Made by a program: the position numbers and the translations under genes | The notes under the pieces: generated by a model | Seen by the model: only the letters and a program-made list of their open reading frames with translations | Told to the model about the DNA's origin: nothing | Database searches by the model: none | Shown: positions 8,998 through 17,533 of the stretch, one piece after another | Position numbering within the stretch: position 1 is the stretch's first letter | How the letters are laid out: each line of letters starts with the position of its first letter | Assembly (NCBI GenBank): GCA_964538065.1 | Contig: CAZIDG010000006.1 | Location: forward strand, 25,538-89,537 | Direction of reading: 5' to 3' | DNA from: G963664225 sp964538065 | GTDB lineage: Bacteria > Verrucomicrobiota > Verrucomicrobiia > Limisphaerales > UBA1319 | DNA length: 64,000 nucleotides

Positions 8998-9399
8998 GAT
9001 GGAAGCGTAGCAGGGAAGGGCTGCAAAACCAATCTGAAAGAGCAGACTGATGATATAAAAAACCCCACCGTAATGCCGTGTGTAACAGTTCCTTTGAACG
9101 TTGTATGAAACAGGTGGAGCCGCTCGGGTGGGTTTCGACGTCCAGTTAAGGCCTGTCGGCTGCCACAAGAGTTTAGGCCCCGATTTTTTTAATTACGGTT
9201 CAAGGACTTTGTTTCGTATCACGAACATGGCAGGGTTAAAGTCACTTTAAATTCCAAACGCTTCTCAAAGATCACCGGGCATTCCCTCAGGAACCGCCCT
9301 TTTTCTGGAAGTAATATCGGCATATCAGGTGCAATCCTCAAGTGTAATTGAACGTTTTTTTGAAAAATAATCGCTGGCATTCCGGTTGTTTTGGCTTGC
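8998..9399. other. Non-coding interval, mostly featureless
   Basis: About 400 bases between rarA and the CusB-like gene, both on the minus strand. It should hold the rarA promoter and the end of the efflux transcript. On the minus strand TTGGTT, 17 bases, then TACGCT lie just before the rarA ATG, a possible weak promoter. I see no convincing terminator, RNA or small gene. Confidence 0.4.
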
Positions 9400-10842
9400 T
9401 TAATGCTTTTCCATCTCATGCTGTTTTCGCCAGTTATCTTCGGCGATTTTTCTGTGGGCCACCTGGCTGACAGGCACAAGTTTCATCCCGCACTTGGGGC
9501 AGTCTCCGGGGTGATCCGACACCACATCTGCATCTGCCTCCATGGGGCATGTGTAAAGAGCCGGCACTGGTGCAGGGGGCGATGCATGGGCGGGTGCAGC
9601 GGCTTCATGCATGCTGGAAAACTTTTGAATGGCCTCGCGCAATTGGCTCTCTGAATCCAATAAAAACTGTCCCGAGATCACAATGTGTTCGCCAGGTTTC
9701 AGGCCTGAAAGAATTTGATACTGGTATGCATCGGTGCGGGGGCCCAGTTGGACAGATCGCGGCTCGAAGCGTCCCCCCTCAAGCGCCACAAATACGGTGT
9801 TCTGGACGCCTGAATGCAGGATGGCCATGTCCGGGACGAGTGGGACAGAATCGGCCATTCGGGCCTGTAAATCCACTGATGCAAACATGCCTGGCTTGAG
9901 GAGCGCATCGCGGTTTTGAAGTTCCAGGCGCACTTTGACCGTGCGGGTTTGCTCGTCCACCGATGGATAAACGAATGTGACACGGCCCTGGAACTTGCGG
10001 TCGGGGAGGTAATCCAGGCTGATGCTGGCATCCTGTCCCAAGCGCACCCAGGGCAGGTCTTTCTCAAAGACCTGGGCCAGCACCCAAACCACGGAAAGGT
10101 CGGCAATGCGATAAAGCCTCATGCCTTCGTTGACCATCTGGCCTTCCACGGCCATTTTCTCAAGCACGATGCCATCGCGCGGCGCCAGCACCGTCATGGT
10201 TTTGCGGGCTTGTCCTGATTGGTCCAGGCGGGTGATCTCCGTATCGGGAACATCAAAATACCTCAGTTTCATCAGGGCGCTGGAGGTGCGTGCATCAAAG
10301 CCCGGTTGTTGTCGTTGGAGAAGGTATTCCGTCTGGGCACTGAAGAGATCGGGCGAATAGATTTCAAACAAGGGCTCGCCTTTTTGGACCTTCTGGCCGG
10401 TGGCGTTGACATGGAGTTTTTCAATCCACCCCCTGTATTTGGTGGTGACCTCCACAAGCGAGGTCTCATCGTAGTCCACGATTCCGACGGTACGCACCAC
10501 GCGCTCCAGAGGGCCATTGGTGATGACGGCGGTGCGAAGGTTCATATTTTGAATGGTCACTGGATTGATCGTGATGACCGATGGAGAGGCGGTGGAGTCG
10601 AAGGTGTTGGTTGAGGCGGCGTTCGTGGAGGCCTTGCGAAGGAGGGTGAGTTTCATGCCGCAGATGGGGCAGTTGCCGGGTTTCTTCTGGATGATCTGCG
10701 GATGCATGCCACAGGTGTAAAGGACCTCCGAGTCAGCGGCATGCGCCTCATGGAGCCACGGCGCCAAACCGCCCGGCGGATTGGGGTGAATGACTCCAAG
10801 GAAAAGGGCGAAGAGAGTGGCCATCCAATATCGAGATTTCAT
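9400..10842 (-). CDS. CusB-type RND efflux adaptor with two heavy-metal-binding domains
   Basis: A 480-residue periplasmic adaptor of the CusB subfamily, which links an RND pump to its outer-membrane channel for Cu, Ag, Co, Zn or Ni export. After a signal peptide, residues 42-65 carry a Cys-rich metal-binding domain (YTCGMHP ... CPICGM). The barrel-sandwich and beta-barrel domains follow (GWIEKLHVNATGQKVQKGEPLF, TVLAPRDGIVLEKM, VWVLAQVFEKDLPWV). A second copy of the metal-binding domain sits at residues 430-455 (YTCPMEA ... CPKCGM). Two copies at opposite ends are unusual. It lies 6 bases after the TolC-like gene, but no RND pump gene follows. Confidence 0.9.
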   Translation of the reverse strand: MKSRYWMATLFALFLGVIHPNPPGGLAPWLHEAHAADSEVLYTCGMHPQIIQKKPGNCPICGMKLTLLRKASTNAASTNTFDSTASPSVITINPVTIQNMNLRTAVITNGPLERVVRTVGIVDYDETSLVEVTTKYRGWIEKLHVNATGQKVQKGEPLFEIYSPDLFSAQTEYLLQRQQPGFDARTSSALMKLRYFDVPDTEITRLDQSGQARKTMTVLAPRDGIVLEKMAVEGQMVNEGMRLYRIADLSVVWVLAQVFEKDLPWVRLGQDASISLDYLPDRKFQGRVTFVYPSVDEQTRTVKVRLELQNRDALLKPGMFASVDLQARMADSVPLVPDMAILHSGVQNTVFVALEGGRFEPRSVQLGPRTDAYQYQILSGLKPGEHIVISGQFLLDSESQLREAIQKFSSMHEAAAPAHASPPAPVPALYTCPMEADADVVSDHPGDCPKCGMKLVPVSQVAHRKIAEDNWRKQHEMEKH

Positions 10843-10848
10843 GGGTGT

Positions 10849-12237
10849 TTAATGCGATGAAAGTGATGTGGGGTTGTGAGACGCCACCGGCGCGCGTTCG
10901 GGCAGGCGTCTCGCGATCAGCAGGGAGAGCTGCGCCAGGGATAGCTCGCGCCGGGTGACGGCATCCGCCTCCTTCAATTGAAAATCGAGCAGGGCGCGCT
11001 CGGCCTCGATCAAATCAGTGAAGGCGACCTGGTTGGACAAGTAGGCGGCCCGGGCGGCGTCCAGGGCCTGCCGGGCTTTGGGGATCAGGCGTTCCCGGAT
11101 CAAGGCGAGATTGCGGGTGGCTTCCCGATACATGAACAACTTCTCTGCGACGTCCACGGCCAGGGAGATCTGTTCAGCGGTCAGACGGGCTTCGGCAGCA
11201 CGTTTGAGGGCCTGGGCTTCGGCGATTTGGGCGGCTATTTTATCGCGCCAGATGGGAAGGGTGGCACTGGCCTGGGGGGCGTAAATGATGGGGTAGGCTT
11301 GCACATTGGCCTCCAGGCCAAGACTGAAATCGGGCAGGCGGGATTTGGAGGCCAAGCGGATGGCGGCCTCGGCACGCAGAACATCGCTTTCCATGGACTT
11401 GATGCGCGGATTATGTTGCAGGGCTTCGGTGAGCAATTGATCGGGGAGATCCATCGTTGTGGTGTCAAACCGATTGGGCAGGGGAGGGTCGGGCTGATCC
11501 GGACGCAGACCCAGGGCGGCTTTGAATTGGGCACGCAGCGAGGCGCCTGAATCCTGCAGGCTGGCGATTTCGGAGGTTGCCTGGTCCTGTTCCATTTGAG
11601 CGCGCAGGACGTCCTGCAATGTCGCCTGGCCAACGCCATGGCGGGCTCGCGCCATGTTTTCAATTTCACCCAGCAGGGCGAGGTTGTGCTGGTTGATGCG
11701 GAGTTTATCTTCAAGCAGTTGGAGGTTGTAATAGGCCTGCTTCAGCCCATAGGCCGTTTGCAGAAGGGCTGCTTCATAGAGATGGTACCTGGACTGGCTT
11801 TCGGCCGATGCGACACGGGCCTGGGCACTCCTTTTGCCTGGACCTGGAATATCCATCATCAGACCGGGCATGAGAGACATGAGAACATCCTGGATTTCGG
11901 CCTGGAAGGTCAGGCGGGGATCGGGGAGGGATCGTTCCTGAGTGATTTTTTCAATGGAGGCCTGCCAGTCATGATAGGCGGCTTCGACGCTGGGCTGGTT
12001 TAAAAGTGCGAAATAGAGGTAATTCGTGAGGGGTGAGTTTTCGTCCAGGCTGGGCAGTGCGGGGGTATGGTTTTGAGGCCGGTACATCTGGGTGACCTGG
12101 TGCGCCTGCTGCCGGGCGGCCTTTTCCTCTGGAGTGGCCACACCCGTACAACCAATCCATCCCGCGGCTGCAATGACCACGAAGAGCCAGGGGATGGACT
12201 GGTTGGCTAAAATTCCCAGTGTTGTTCCGTATTTCAC
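10849..12237 (-). CDS. TolC/CusC-type outer-membrane efflux protein
   Basis: A 462-residue outer-membrane factor lipoprotein starting at GTG 12237. The signal ends at a lipobox-like AGWIGC. The body shows the two-fold long-helix pattern of the family: LTNYLYFALLNQPSVEAAYHDW and ALQHNPRIKSMESDV open the two halves, with coiled-coil stretches full of Ala, Gln, Leu and Arg. It would form the trimeric exit duct for the adaptor encoded 6 bases downstream. The family position next to CusB suggests metal efflux. A hairpin terminator lies between this gene and the upstream Cys-rich gene, so it may have its own promoter or be read through. Confidence 0.9.
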   Translation of the reverse strand: MKYGTTLGILANQSIPWLFVVIAAAGWIGCTGVATPEEKAARQQAHQVTQMYRPQNHTPALPSLDENSPLTNYLYFALLNQPSVEAAYHDWQASIEKITQERSLPDPRLTFQAEIQDVLMSLMPGLMMDIPGPGKRSAQARVASAESQSRYHLYEAALLQTAYGLKQAYYNLQLLEDKLRINQHNLALLGEIENMARARHGVGQATLQDVLRAQMEQDQATSEIASLQDSGASLRAQFKAALGLRPDQPDPPLPNRFDTTTMDLPDQLLTEALQHNPRIKSMESDVLRAEAAIRLASKSRLPDFSLGLEANVQAYPIIYAPQASATLPIWRDKIAAQIAEAQALKRAAEARLTAEQISLAVDVAEKLFMYREATRNLALIRERLIPKARQALDAARAAYLSNQVAFTDLIEAERALLDFQLKEADAVTRRELSLAQLSLLIARRLPERAPVASHNPTSLSSH

Positions 12238-12270
12238 CTTTGAACCAAGCTAATGTGTGGTGGGCAATTA

Positions 12271-12299
12271 TGCAAAAAGGGGCGGAATAGCCGCCCCTT
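12271..12299 (-). terminator. Terminator or attenuator between the Cys-rich gene and tolC-like gene
   Basis: A 9-bp G+C-rich stem (arms 12277-12285 and 12291-12299, 5-base loop). Read on the minus strand it is followed by a run of T, so it would stop transcripts from the Cys-rich gene before the efflux pair. Confidence 0.75.
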
Positions 12300-12311
12300 G
12301 GTGACAGACTA

Positions 12312-12722
12312 TTATTTGGTCTGTGCGGCGCCACTCGCGCCGGTTGTTGGGGCGCATTGCTTGCACTGATGTTTCATGACACTGGTGCTGGCTTTACCCT
12401 GGCCTTTCACCTCGAGTTTGGCACCGCAAGCCGGGCAGGCATGCCGTGCAATTTGATGTTGAGGAGGTCTTCCCGTCACAAGGGCCAAGGCGCCTCCGCC
12501 CTTGATCGCGCGGTCGGGGATTGTGGCCACCGTGTCGGCGCAGCGGGCGCACTTCATGGATGTGGAAGTCACCGTGCTGTGGGTGATGGAGGGGGTGGCC
12601 CGTTTTGTGAGGGCTTCTCCACCTTTAACGGCCTCAGCGTTTGCGCTCGCCAGAGGGTGGACTGCAAGGAGGATTGCTGCCAGGGGGGCGATGCTTCGGA
12701 GGGCTAACATGCGTGTTGTCAT
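12312..12722 (-). CDS. Periplasmic Cys-rich, probably metal-binding protein
   Basis: A 136-residue exported protein with signal peptide (MTTRMLALRSIAPLAAILLA, cleavage near ANAEA). The mature part has three pairs of cysteines: KCARC (residues 57-61), ACPACGAKLE, and QCKQC near the end. His residues lie near several of these (HSTV, HQIARHA, MKHQC). This layout suggests a zinc-ribbon-like or copper-binding fold. It stands between the ECF sigma gene and the efflux genes, so a role as metal buffer or sensor ligand is plausible. I do not recognise a named family. Confidence 0.75.
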   Translation of the reverse strand: MTTRMLALRSIAPLAAILLAVHPLASANAEAVKGGEALTKRATPSITHSTVTSTSMKCARCADTVATIPDRAIKGGGALALVTGRPPQHQIARHACPACGAKLEVKGQGKASTSVMKHQCKQCAPTTGASGAAQTK

Positions 12723-12829
12723 AGGATTTTCTTTCTCAAGGTCCCATTCTTGTTCTGCTGGACCACCTGTAATACGCCGTTCCTCTTGAAATCCCTCAAA
12801 CGATGGGAGTGGCGCGCAGATCGAGCGAT

Positions 12830-13414
12830 TTATATGGAATTCAGGACGGGGGAAAGCTTTTCGCGTAAGGCCTGACGCGCCCGGTAAAGGCGCATCTCGA
12901 TCGCCTTGGATGAACAGTTCAAAATGGATCCAATCTCCGCGTGGGATAGATTTTCATATTCCGAGAGGATCAGTGGAGCGCGGAGATCCTCCGGCAGATC
13001 GGCGATGGCGCGTTGGACATATTGGGCGCGTTCGCTGTCGGCCAGTTGCCGGGATGGATCTGGATCGCGGGAGGGCAGGACATCGCCCAGGGCGTGGTCA
13101 TCCTGATCATTCTTGCCGGTGAGCGAAACCTGGGGATGGCGGGCATGCCAGCGGAGGCGGTCGCGGGCCAGATTGGCGGCGATGGTGAAGAGCCAGGTGC
13201 TGAATTTCTGACTGGCATTGAAACGCTCACGGTTTTGATACACACGGACAAAGGTTTCCTGCGCGAGATCAAGAGCGGCGGTCTCATTCTGGAGCATGCG
13301 CAAAAGGAAATGTGCCACGGCATCCCGGTGCCGGGTCATCAGATCGTTCAGCGCGTCGTCATCGCCCCGCACGAGCCGGTCCATGGCCTCCCGATCCTGA
13401 TTTTCAATGTCCAT
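12830..13414 (-). CDS. ECF RNA polymerase sigma factor
   Basis: A 194-residue group 4 (ECF) sigma factor. Region 2 is clear: DALNDLMTRHRDAVAHFLLRM, DLAQETFVRVYQNRERFN, FSTWLFTIAANLARDRLR. A short linker leads to region 4, with LPEDLRAPLILSEYENLSHAEIG and a helix-turn-helix ending IEMRLYRARQALRE. Its ATG overlaps the end of the CnrX-like gene, so translation is probably coupled. With a CnrY-like and a CnrX-like gene immediately before it, the module copies the cnrYXH logic of Cupriavidus, where metal frees the sigma factor to switch on an efflux operon. Confidence 0.93.
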   Translation of the reverse strand: MDIENQDREAMDRLVRGDDDALNDLMTRHRDAVAHFLLRMLQNETAALDLAQETFVRVYQNRERFNASQKFSTWLFTIAANLARDRLRWHARHPQVSLTGKNDQDDHALGDVLPSRDPDPSRQLADSERAQYVQRAIADLPEDLRAPLILSEYENLSHAEIGSILNCSSKAIEMRLYRARQALREKLSPVLNSI

Positions 13415-13901
13415 GGTGCGGGGTGGACGTTGGGGTGTTGCTGCCCGGGGCGGTGTGTGTGTAGGTGGGCAACAAGGTCTGGCTCTGCACCCAATGCAGA
13501 TAACGGCGGCCTTGATCGGCCGGCATGGATTGGCTTACGGCATAGAAATGATTGAGCATTTTGACCTGGCACTCGACGCGGATGCGTGCGGCTTCCTTGA
13601 GCGCCTGTTCAATCTCAGGGGTTACTGTGTTGGTCTGCTCCAGCAGATGCATCAAATGCTGGTTGATCGCCTCGATCTGCCGGCACATGACGGCGCATTC
13701 GGGCTGATATTGGGCGTGTAATTGGACGACGCGCTGATACTCGGCGTCACCCATGCCAAACTCGGTTTTCAACCACAGGAGCTCTGGAAGCCCATCCTTT
13801 GTGGTTGTTTTCGTTCGGGAGGTAACATGGTGATACACTGCCAGGTAGGCTGCAAGGCCAACCACCAACGCCAGGATGTGGATCCAACAGGAGCGTTTCA
13901 T
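13404..13901 (-). CDS. CnrX-like periplasmic metal sensor
   Basis: A 165-residue protein with one N-terminal membrane anchor (CWIHILALVVGLAAYLAVYHHV) and a helical periplasmic domain. The domain has the Spy/CnrX feel: EFGMGDAEYQRVVQLHAQYQPEC, a long amphipathic helix, and a C-terminal helix LLPTYTHTAP. Potential metal ligands are Cys in ECAVMC and VECQVKM, several His and a His-containing C-terminus (PHHGH). I start at the ATG at 13901, which overlaps the stop of the preceding gene by four bases. Function is inferred from anchor, size, ligands and position before an ECF sigma gene. Confidence 0.78.
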   Translation of the reverse strand: MKRSCWIHILALVVGLAAYLAVYHHVTSRTKTTTKDGLPELLWLKTEFGMGDAEYQRVVQLHAQYQPECAVMCRQIEAINQHLMHLLEQTNTVTPEIEQALKEAARIRVECQVKMLNHFYAVSQSMPADQGRRYLHWVQSQTLLPTYTHTAPGSNTPTSTPHHGH

Positions 13902-14248
13902 GGATGAGACGCTGAGGCGTGAAAATAAGGATTCACCGTGTGCAGGTATTGGGATGACATCACCTGGACCTCGACAGGGCGGTTTTGAGTGGCCTGCCAG
14001 TAGCCGCTGACGGCCCCGGTCGCCAACATCAAGGCCATGAACGCTGCCGCCCATGCGGGCTTCATGAAGCCCGCCTTCAGCCAATCCAATGCCAGGACCC
14101 AGGGGGAAACCGTGATGGGTGGGGTTTCCCGCGCGATCTGATTCCATACCGACTGGTTAAAGGAAGGAGGCACGGCCAGGTCCGGCTTCCACGTTTGCAG
14201 CAACCGGCTCAATTCAGTATCACCGCCATGATCCAAAGGTGGCTTCAT
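13898..14248 (-). CDS. CnrY-like single-pass membrane protein, likely anti-sigma factor
   Basis: A 116-residue protein with a soluble N-terminal part (residues 1-60, including SRLLQTWKPDLAVPPSF) and one transmembrane helix (AAAFMALMLATGAVSGYW), followed by a short periplasmic tail. Size and topology match small anti-sigma factors such as CnrY or NrsF-type regulators. The N-terminal RLLQTW...P motif may bind the sigma factor. It overlaps the CnrX-like gene by four bases and starts the operon. The assignment is by context; the protein has no zinc-finger anti-sigma motif. Confidence 0.7.
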   Translation of the reverse strand: MKPPLDHGGDTELSRLLQTWKPDLAVPPSFNQSVWNQIARETPPITVSPWVLALDWLKAGFMKPAWAAAFMALMLATGAVSGYWQATQNRPVEVQVMSSQYLHTVNPYFHASASHP

Positions 14249-14423
14249 AACTGCTTCAACCTTTCAATATACACGTTTTCTTCTTTAGTACGACATGGAA
14301 CGGGCAACCCCTCAAAAAAAGAAGGAATCATGAAAAAGGGCATTTCAGCCTTTCATCACGCCGCAGAACCGTGCATCATGGATGCTGTACCCTGCAGAGA
14401 GGATTCTTGTGCGGCCCATATCC

Positions 14424-15788
14424 ATGAAAAGCCCCCACGAGGGCGAGAGGACTGTTCCCCCGCGGGAACTCTCGGTGTTCGATTCCATCTGCATCATCGC
14501 GGGCATCATCATGGGAGTAGGCATCTATGAAACAGCTCCCACGGTGGCGGGAGCGATGCCAAATGCCACCTGGACCCTGCTGGCATGGGTGCTGGGCGGC
14601 GTTTTCACCCTTGCGGGTGCCCTGACCTATGCCGAGTTGGCCAGCGCCTATCCAAGGGAGGGGGGGGACTATGTCTACCTCACGCGGGCTTATGGCGAAT
14701 GGGCGGGCTTTTTATTTGCCTGGGCGAACCTGGTTATTTTAAGGCCTGGTTTCATTGCTTCGATTGCATTCCCATTTGCCCATTACCTTGAGAAGGTGTG
14801 GACTCCCCTTGCGGGCACACGATGGGAAAGCCATGAAGCAGTGATCATGGCGGTGGTGGCCACCGTGGTCCTCACGATGATCAACGTGCTGGGGGTGCAC
14901 CACGGTGCATGGATGCAAAATATCCTCATGTCAGTCAAGGCGCTGGGTATTTTGGCCATATTTGTGGTGGGTCTTTGGGGAGCCCCGTCTTCCACCCCCA
15001 TCGAACCAGCCCGTTCTTTGAATGTCAGCGGATTGAATCTGGCGATGATACTCGTGCTCTTTACCTACGGGGGGTGGAGTGAAATTGCCTATGTGGCTGC
15101 GGAAGTGCGTGATCCCAAACGCAACCTGGTACGTTCGCTGGTGTGGGGGACCATCGTGGTCACCGGCCTGTATCTGCTGGTGAATGTCGCATTCCTGCAG
15201 ACCCTTGGACATGCCCGCATGGCCGCCTCCAAAGCGGTGGCTGCGGATACTGTGGCAGTCGTATTTCCAAAGTATGCATCATCAGCCATCAGTCTCCTGA
15301 TATGCCTGTCAGCGCTGGGGGCCATGAACGGCCTCATATTCGCCGGAGCGCGCATCAGTCACGCGTTGGGAGAGGATTATCGCCTGTTCAGCCGGCTGGG
15401 GCGTTGGAGTCGTCGTTTTGAGACCCCGGCCTCCGCGTTATGGGTGCAGGGCGGGATGACCGTGGCACTCCTCGTCCTTGCAGGCTCGTTCCAGGGGGTG
15501 CTTCTTTACACCACCGGGGTACTGTGGGCTTTCTTTCTGGCCACGGGCGTGTCGCTTTTTGTCCTTCGCGCGAGGGAGCCTGATCAACCACGCCCCTACA
15601 AGGTTACAGGCTATCCCTGGACACCGCTACTGTTCTGTGCCTCATGCGTTTTCATCATCTATAGCGCATTGGCTTACGACGCTCGTGGCACCATGGTGTC
15701 CGCAGCCATTCTGTGCCTGGGACTGCCCCTTTACCGATTGAGCAGGGGTAGACCCGGTTTTCGCCGTTCAGGCAGCCCTGTTTCGTGA
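14424..15788 (+). CDS. APC-family amino acid permease
   Basis: A 454-residue transporter from the ATG at 14424 (MKSPHEGERTVPP). About 12 transmembrane helices are visible. The first shows the unwound substrate site of the amino acid-polyamine-organocation family (IIAGIIMGVGIYETAP), followed by LAGALTYAELASAYPREGGDYVYL, a strong family signature. FTYGGWSEIAYVAAEVRDPKRN in helix 6 also fits. It belongs with LAT/YfnA-type amino acid transporters or exchangers; the substrate cannot be read. A longer start at 14382 exists but adds a poor segment. Its last 21 bases overlap the convergent acyl-CoA synthetase gene. Confidence 0.92.
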   Translation: MKSPHEGERTVPPRELSVFDSICIIAGIIMGVGIYETAPTVAGAMPNATWTLLAWVLGGVFTLAGALTYAELASAYPREGGDYVYLTRAYGEWAGFLFAWANLVILRPGFIASIAFPFAHYLEKVWTPLAGTRWESHEAVIMAVVATVVLTMINVLGVHHGAWMQNILMSVKALGILAIFVVGLWGAPSSTPIEPARSLNVSGLNLAMILVLFTYGGWSEIAYVAAEVRDPKRNLVRSLVWGTIVVTGLYLLVNVAFLQTLGHARMAASKAVAADTVAVVFPKYASSAISLLICLSALGAMNGLIFAGARISHALGEDYRLFSRLGRWSRRFETPASALWVQGGMTVALLVLAGSFQGVLLYTTGVLWAFFLATGVSLFVLRAREPDQPRPYKVTGYPWTPLLFCASCVFIIYSALAYDARGTMVSAAILCLGLPLYRLSRGRPGFRRSGSPVS

Positions 15789-17387
15789 ATCCGCAACTGA
15801 CGGGGGGGTGGGCTGATTTTGCCCGCGTTTTCGCAACTCTGCGCGACGCGTCTTGCCGCTGATGGTCTTGGGCAATTCGCTAACGAATTCAATGTCGCGA
15901 GGGTACTTATACGGCGCGACTATCTGTTTGCAGTGTGTCTGGATGTCGCTCCTTAGCCTGTCGGATGGCTTGTGCGGAGGGCGCAGAACCACAAAGGCCT
16001 TGACGATCTGTCCGCGCACCGCATCAGGTTTGCCCACAACTGCGGCATCAAGTACGGCAGGATGCTCCATCAGGGCATTTTCCACCTCAAATGGGCCGAT
16101 GCGATATCCGGAACTCTTGATGACATCGTCCTTGCGTCCGATGAACCAGAAATAACCATCGGCGTCGCGCCGGGCACGGTCGCCAGTCAGATACCATTGG
16201 CCCTGAAACTGTTGTGTATTTTCCTTCTCGTTTTGCCAGTATTCCTTGAAGAGGCCCAGCGGACGATTGGGAGAGATGCGCAGGGCAATTTCGCCTTCCT
16301 GGCCGTCGGGCAGTTCATTCAGTTGATTATCGAGAATGGCGATGTCGAAATGGGGGTTCGCTTTGCCCATGGATCCCGGTTTGACGGCGGCCCCTGTGCA
16401 ACGGAAATTGCCAATCAGCACCACGGTTTCCGTTTGCCCGTAGGCCTCGTAAATCGTGAGGCCGGTGGCAGTCTTCCACTGGCTGATGACTTCAGGGTTG
16501 AGCGGTTCACCCGCGCTGACACAGTGCCGCAGGTGGGGAAAATGAAACTTGGACAGGTTTTCCCGTACGATCAGGCGAAGGGCTGTCGGCGGAGCGCACC
16601 AGGTGGTGATGGGGTAGCGTTCCAGTGCCTTGAGGGTGAGGACGGGATTGAATTTGCCCCGGGTATCCAGCACGAAAATGCAGGCACCCATCTGCCAGGG
16701 ACCATAAAAACTCGACCAAGCCGCCTTGGCCCATCCGAGGTCGGACAGATTCCAGTGGATGTCTCCAGGCTTAAGGTCGAGCCATAGATGGCCGGTTTGC
16801 TGGTGGCCCAATCCATAGCTTTGATGGGTATGGAGCACCATCTTGGGCTCTCCCGTGGTGGCGCTCGTAAAGTAAATGATCGCAGGATCATCGGCACGGG
16901 TGGGTTCACCCTTAAATTGAGTGCTGGCAGCCTGGACACCGGCGTCAAAATCAAGCCAGCCGGTCTTGCTCCCACACACCATCATCCGGGTACCCTTGAA
17001 GTCAGCCGAGACCTTCAAGGTGCCGTCGCCATCGGTGATAATCGCGGTTGCCTGGGAGGCCTTGATGCGATAGGCGATGTCGCGTCGGGTAAGCTGCTGG
17101 GTCCCGGGGGTAGGAATGGCGCCCAGACGGGTCAGCCCCAACATGGCCAGCCACCACTCGGGAATCCGGGGTAAAATCAGCAAAACGCGATCCCCCCGGC
17201 GAATGCCGGCCGATTGCAGGTAGTTAGCGGCCTGACGGCTCAAAAGAGCCAGTTCACGGAAGGTGAAGCGCCGTTCGTGGCCAGTTACGGCGTCCACCCA
17301 CCAGAGCGCGGTGGCGTCAGGACGTTGTTGCGCCCAGACATCCAACACGCTGTCGGCGAAGTTGAAATAATTCAATGATTCGGACAC
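15768..17387 (-). CDS. Acyl-CoA synthetase (AMP-forming)
   Basis: A 539-residue adenylate-forming enzyme. The phosphate-binding loop is FTSATTGEPKMVLHTH, the A5 motif is YEAYGQTETV, A7 is WYLTGDRARRDADGYFWFIGR, and A10 is LPKTISGKTRRAELR with the catalytic Lys. The stretch DDVIKSSGYRIGPFEVE is typical. It resembles medium-chain (ACSM-like) acyl- or acetyl-CoA synthetases. It would activate a carboxylic acid to its CoA ester, using ATP. It is alone on its strand, and its stop lies inside the 3' end of the permease gene. Chain-length specificity cannot be told. Confidence 0.92.
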   Translation of the reverse strand: MSESLNYFNFADSVLDVWAQQRPDATALWWVDAVTGHERRFTFRELALLSRQAANYLQSAGIRRGDRVLLILPRIPEWWLAMLGLTRLGAIPTPGTQQLTRRDIAYRIKASQATAIITDGDGTLKVSADFKGTRMMVCGSKTGWLDFDAGVQAASTQFKGEPTRADDPAIIYFTSATTGEPKMVLHTHQSYGLGHQQTGHLWLDLKPGDIHWNLSDLGWAKAAWSSFYGPWQMGACIFVLDTRGKFNPVLTLKALERYPITTWCAPPTALRLIVRENLSKFHFPHLRHCVSAGEPLNPEVISQWKTATGLTIYEAYGQTETVVLIGNFRCTGAAVKPGSMGKANPHFDIAILDNQLNELPDGQEGEIALRISPNRPLGLFKEYWQNEKENTQQFQGQWYLTGDRARRDADGYFWFIGRKDDVIKSSGYRIGPFEVENALMEHPAVLDAAVVGKPDAVRGQIVKAFVVLRPPHKPSDRLRSDIQTHCKQIVAPYKYPRDIEFVSELPKTISGKTRRAELRKRGQNQPTPPSVADSRNRAA

Positions 17388-17483
17388 GGCGTGACACTTT
17401 AGAGTACCTGTGGGCGAGGGCCAAATAGAAAATGAGGGTTTGTTTGCTTCGACGTTGAAGGGATTAGTTTTTCGAATTCGACA

Positions 17484-17511
17484 TTGCCACCGGGCGGGCG
17501 ATAGGGATAAT
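17484..17511 (+). promoter_or_regulatory. Candidate promoter of the FKBP gene
   Basis: TTGCCA at 17484-17489, 16 bases, GATAAT at 17506-17511, leaving a short leader before the AAGGAAA ribosome site and ATG at 17534. Confidence 0.45.
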
Positions 17512-17533
17512 GCCTCTTCACGAAAGGAAACGA

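Noticed and set aside
14289..14330. GGAAC on the plus strand before the permease as an ECF promoter
   Set aside because: No GTC-type -10 at the right distance, and the motif is short enough to occur by chance.
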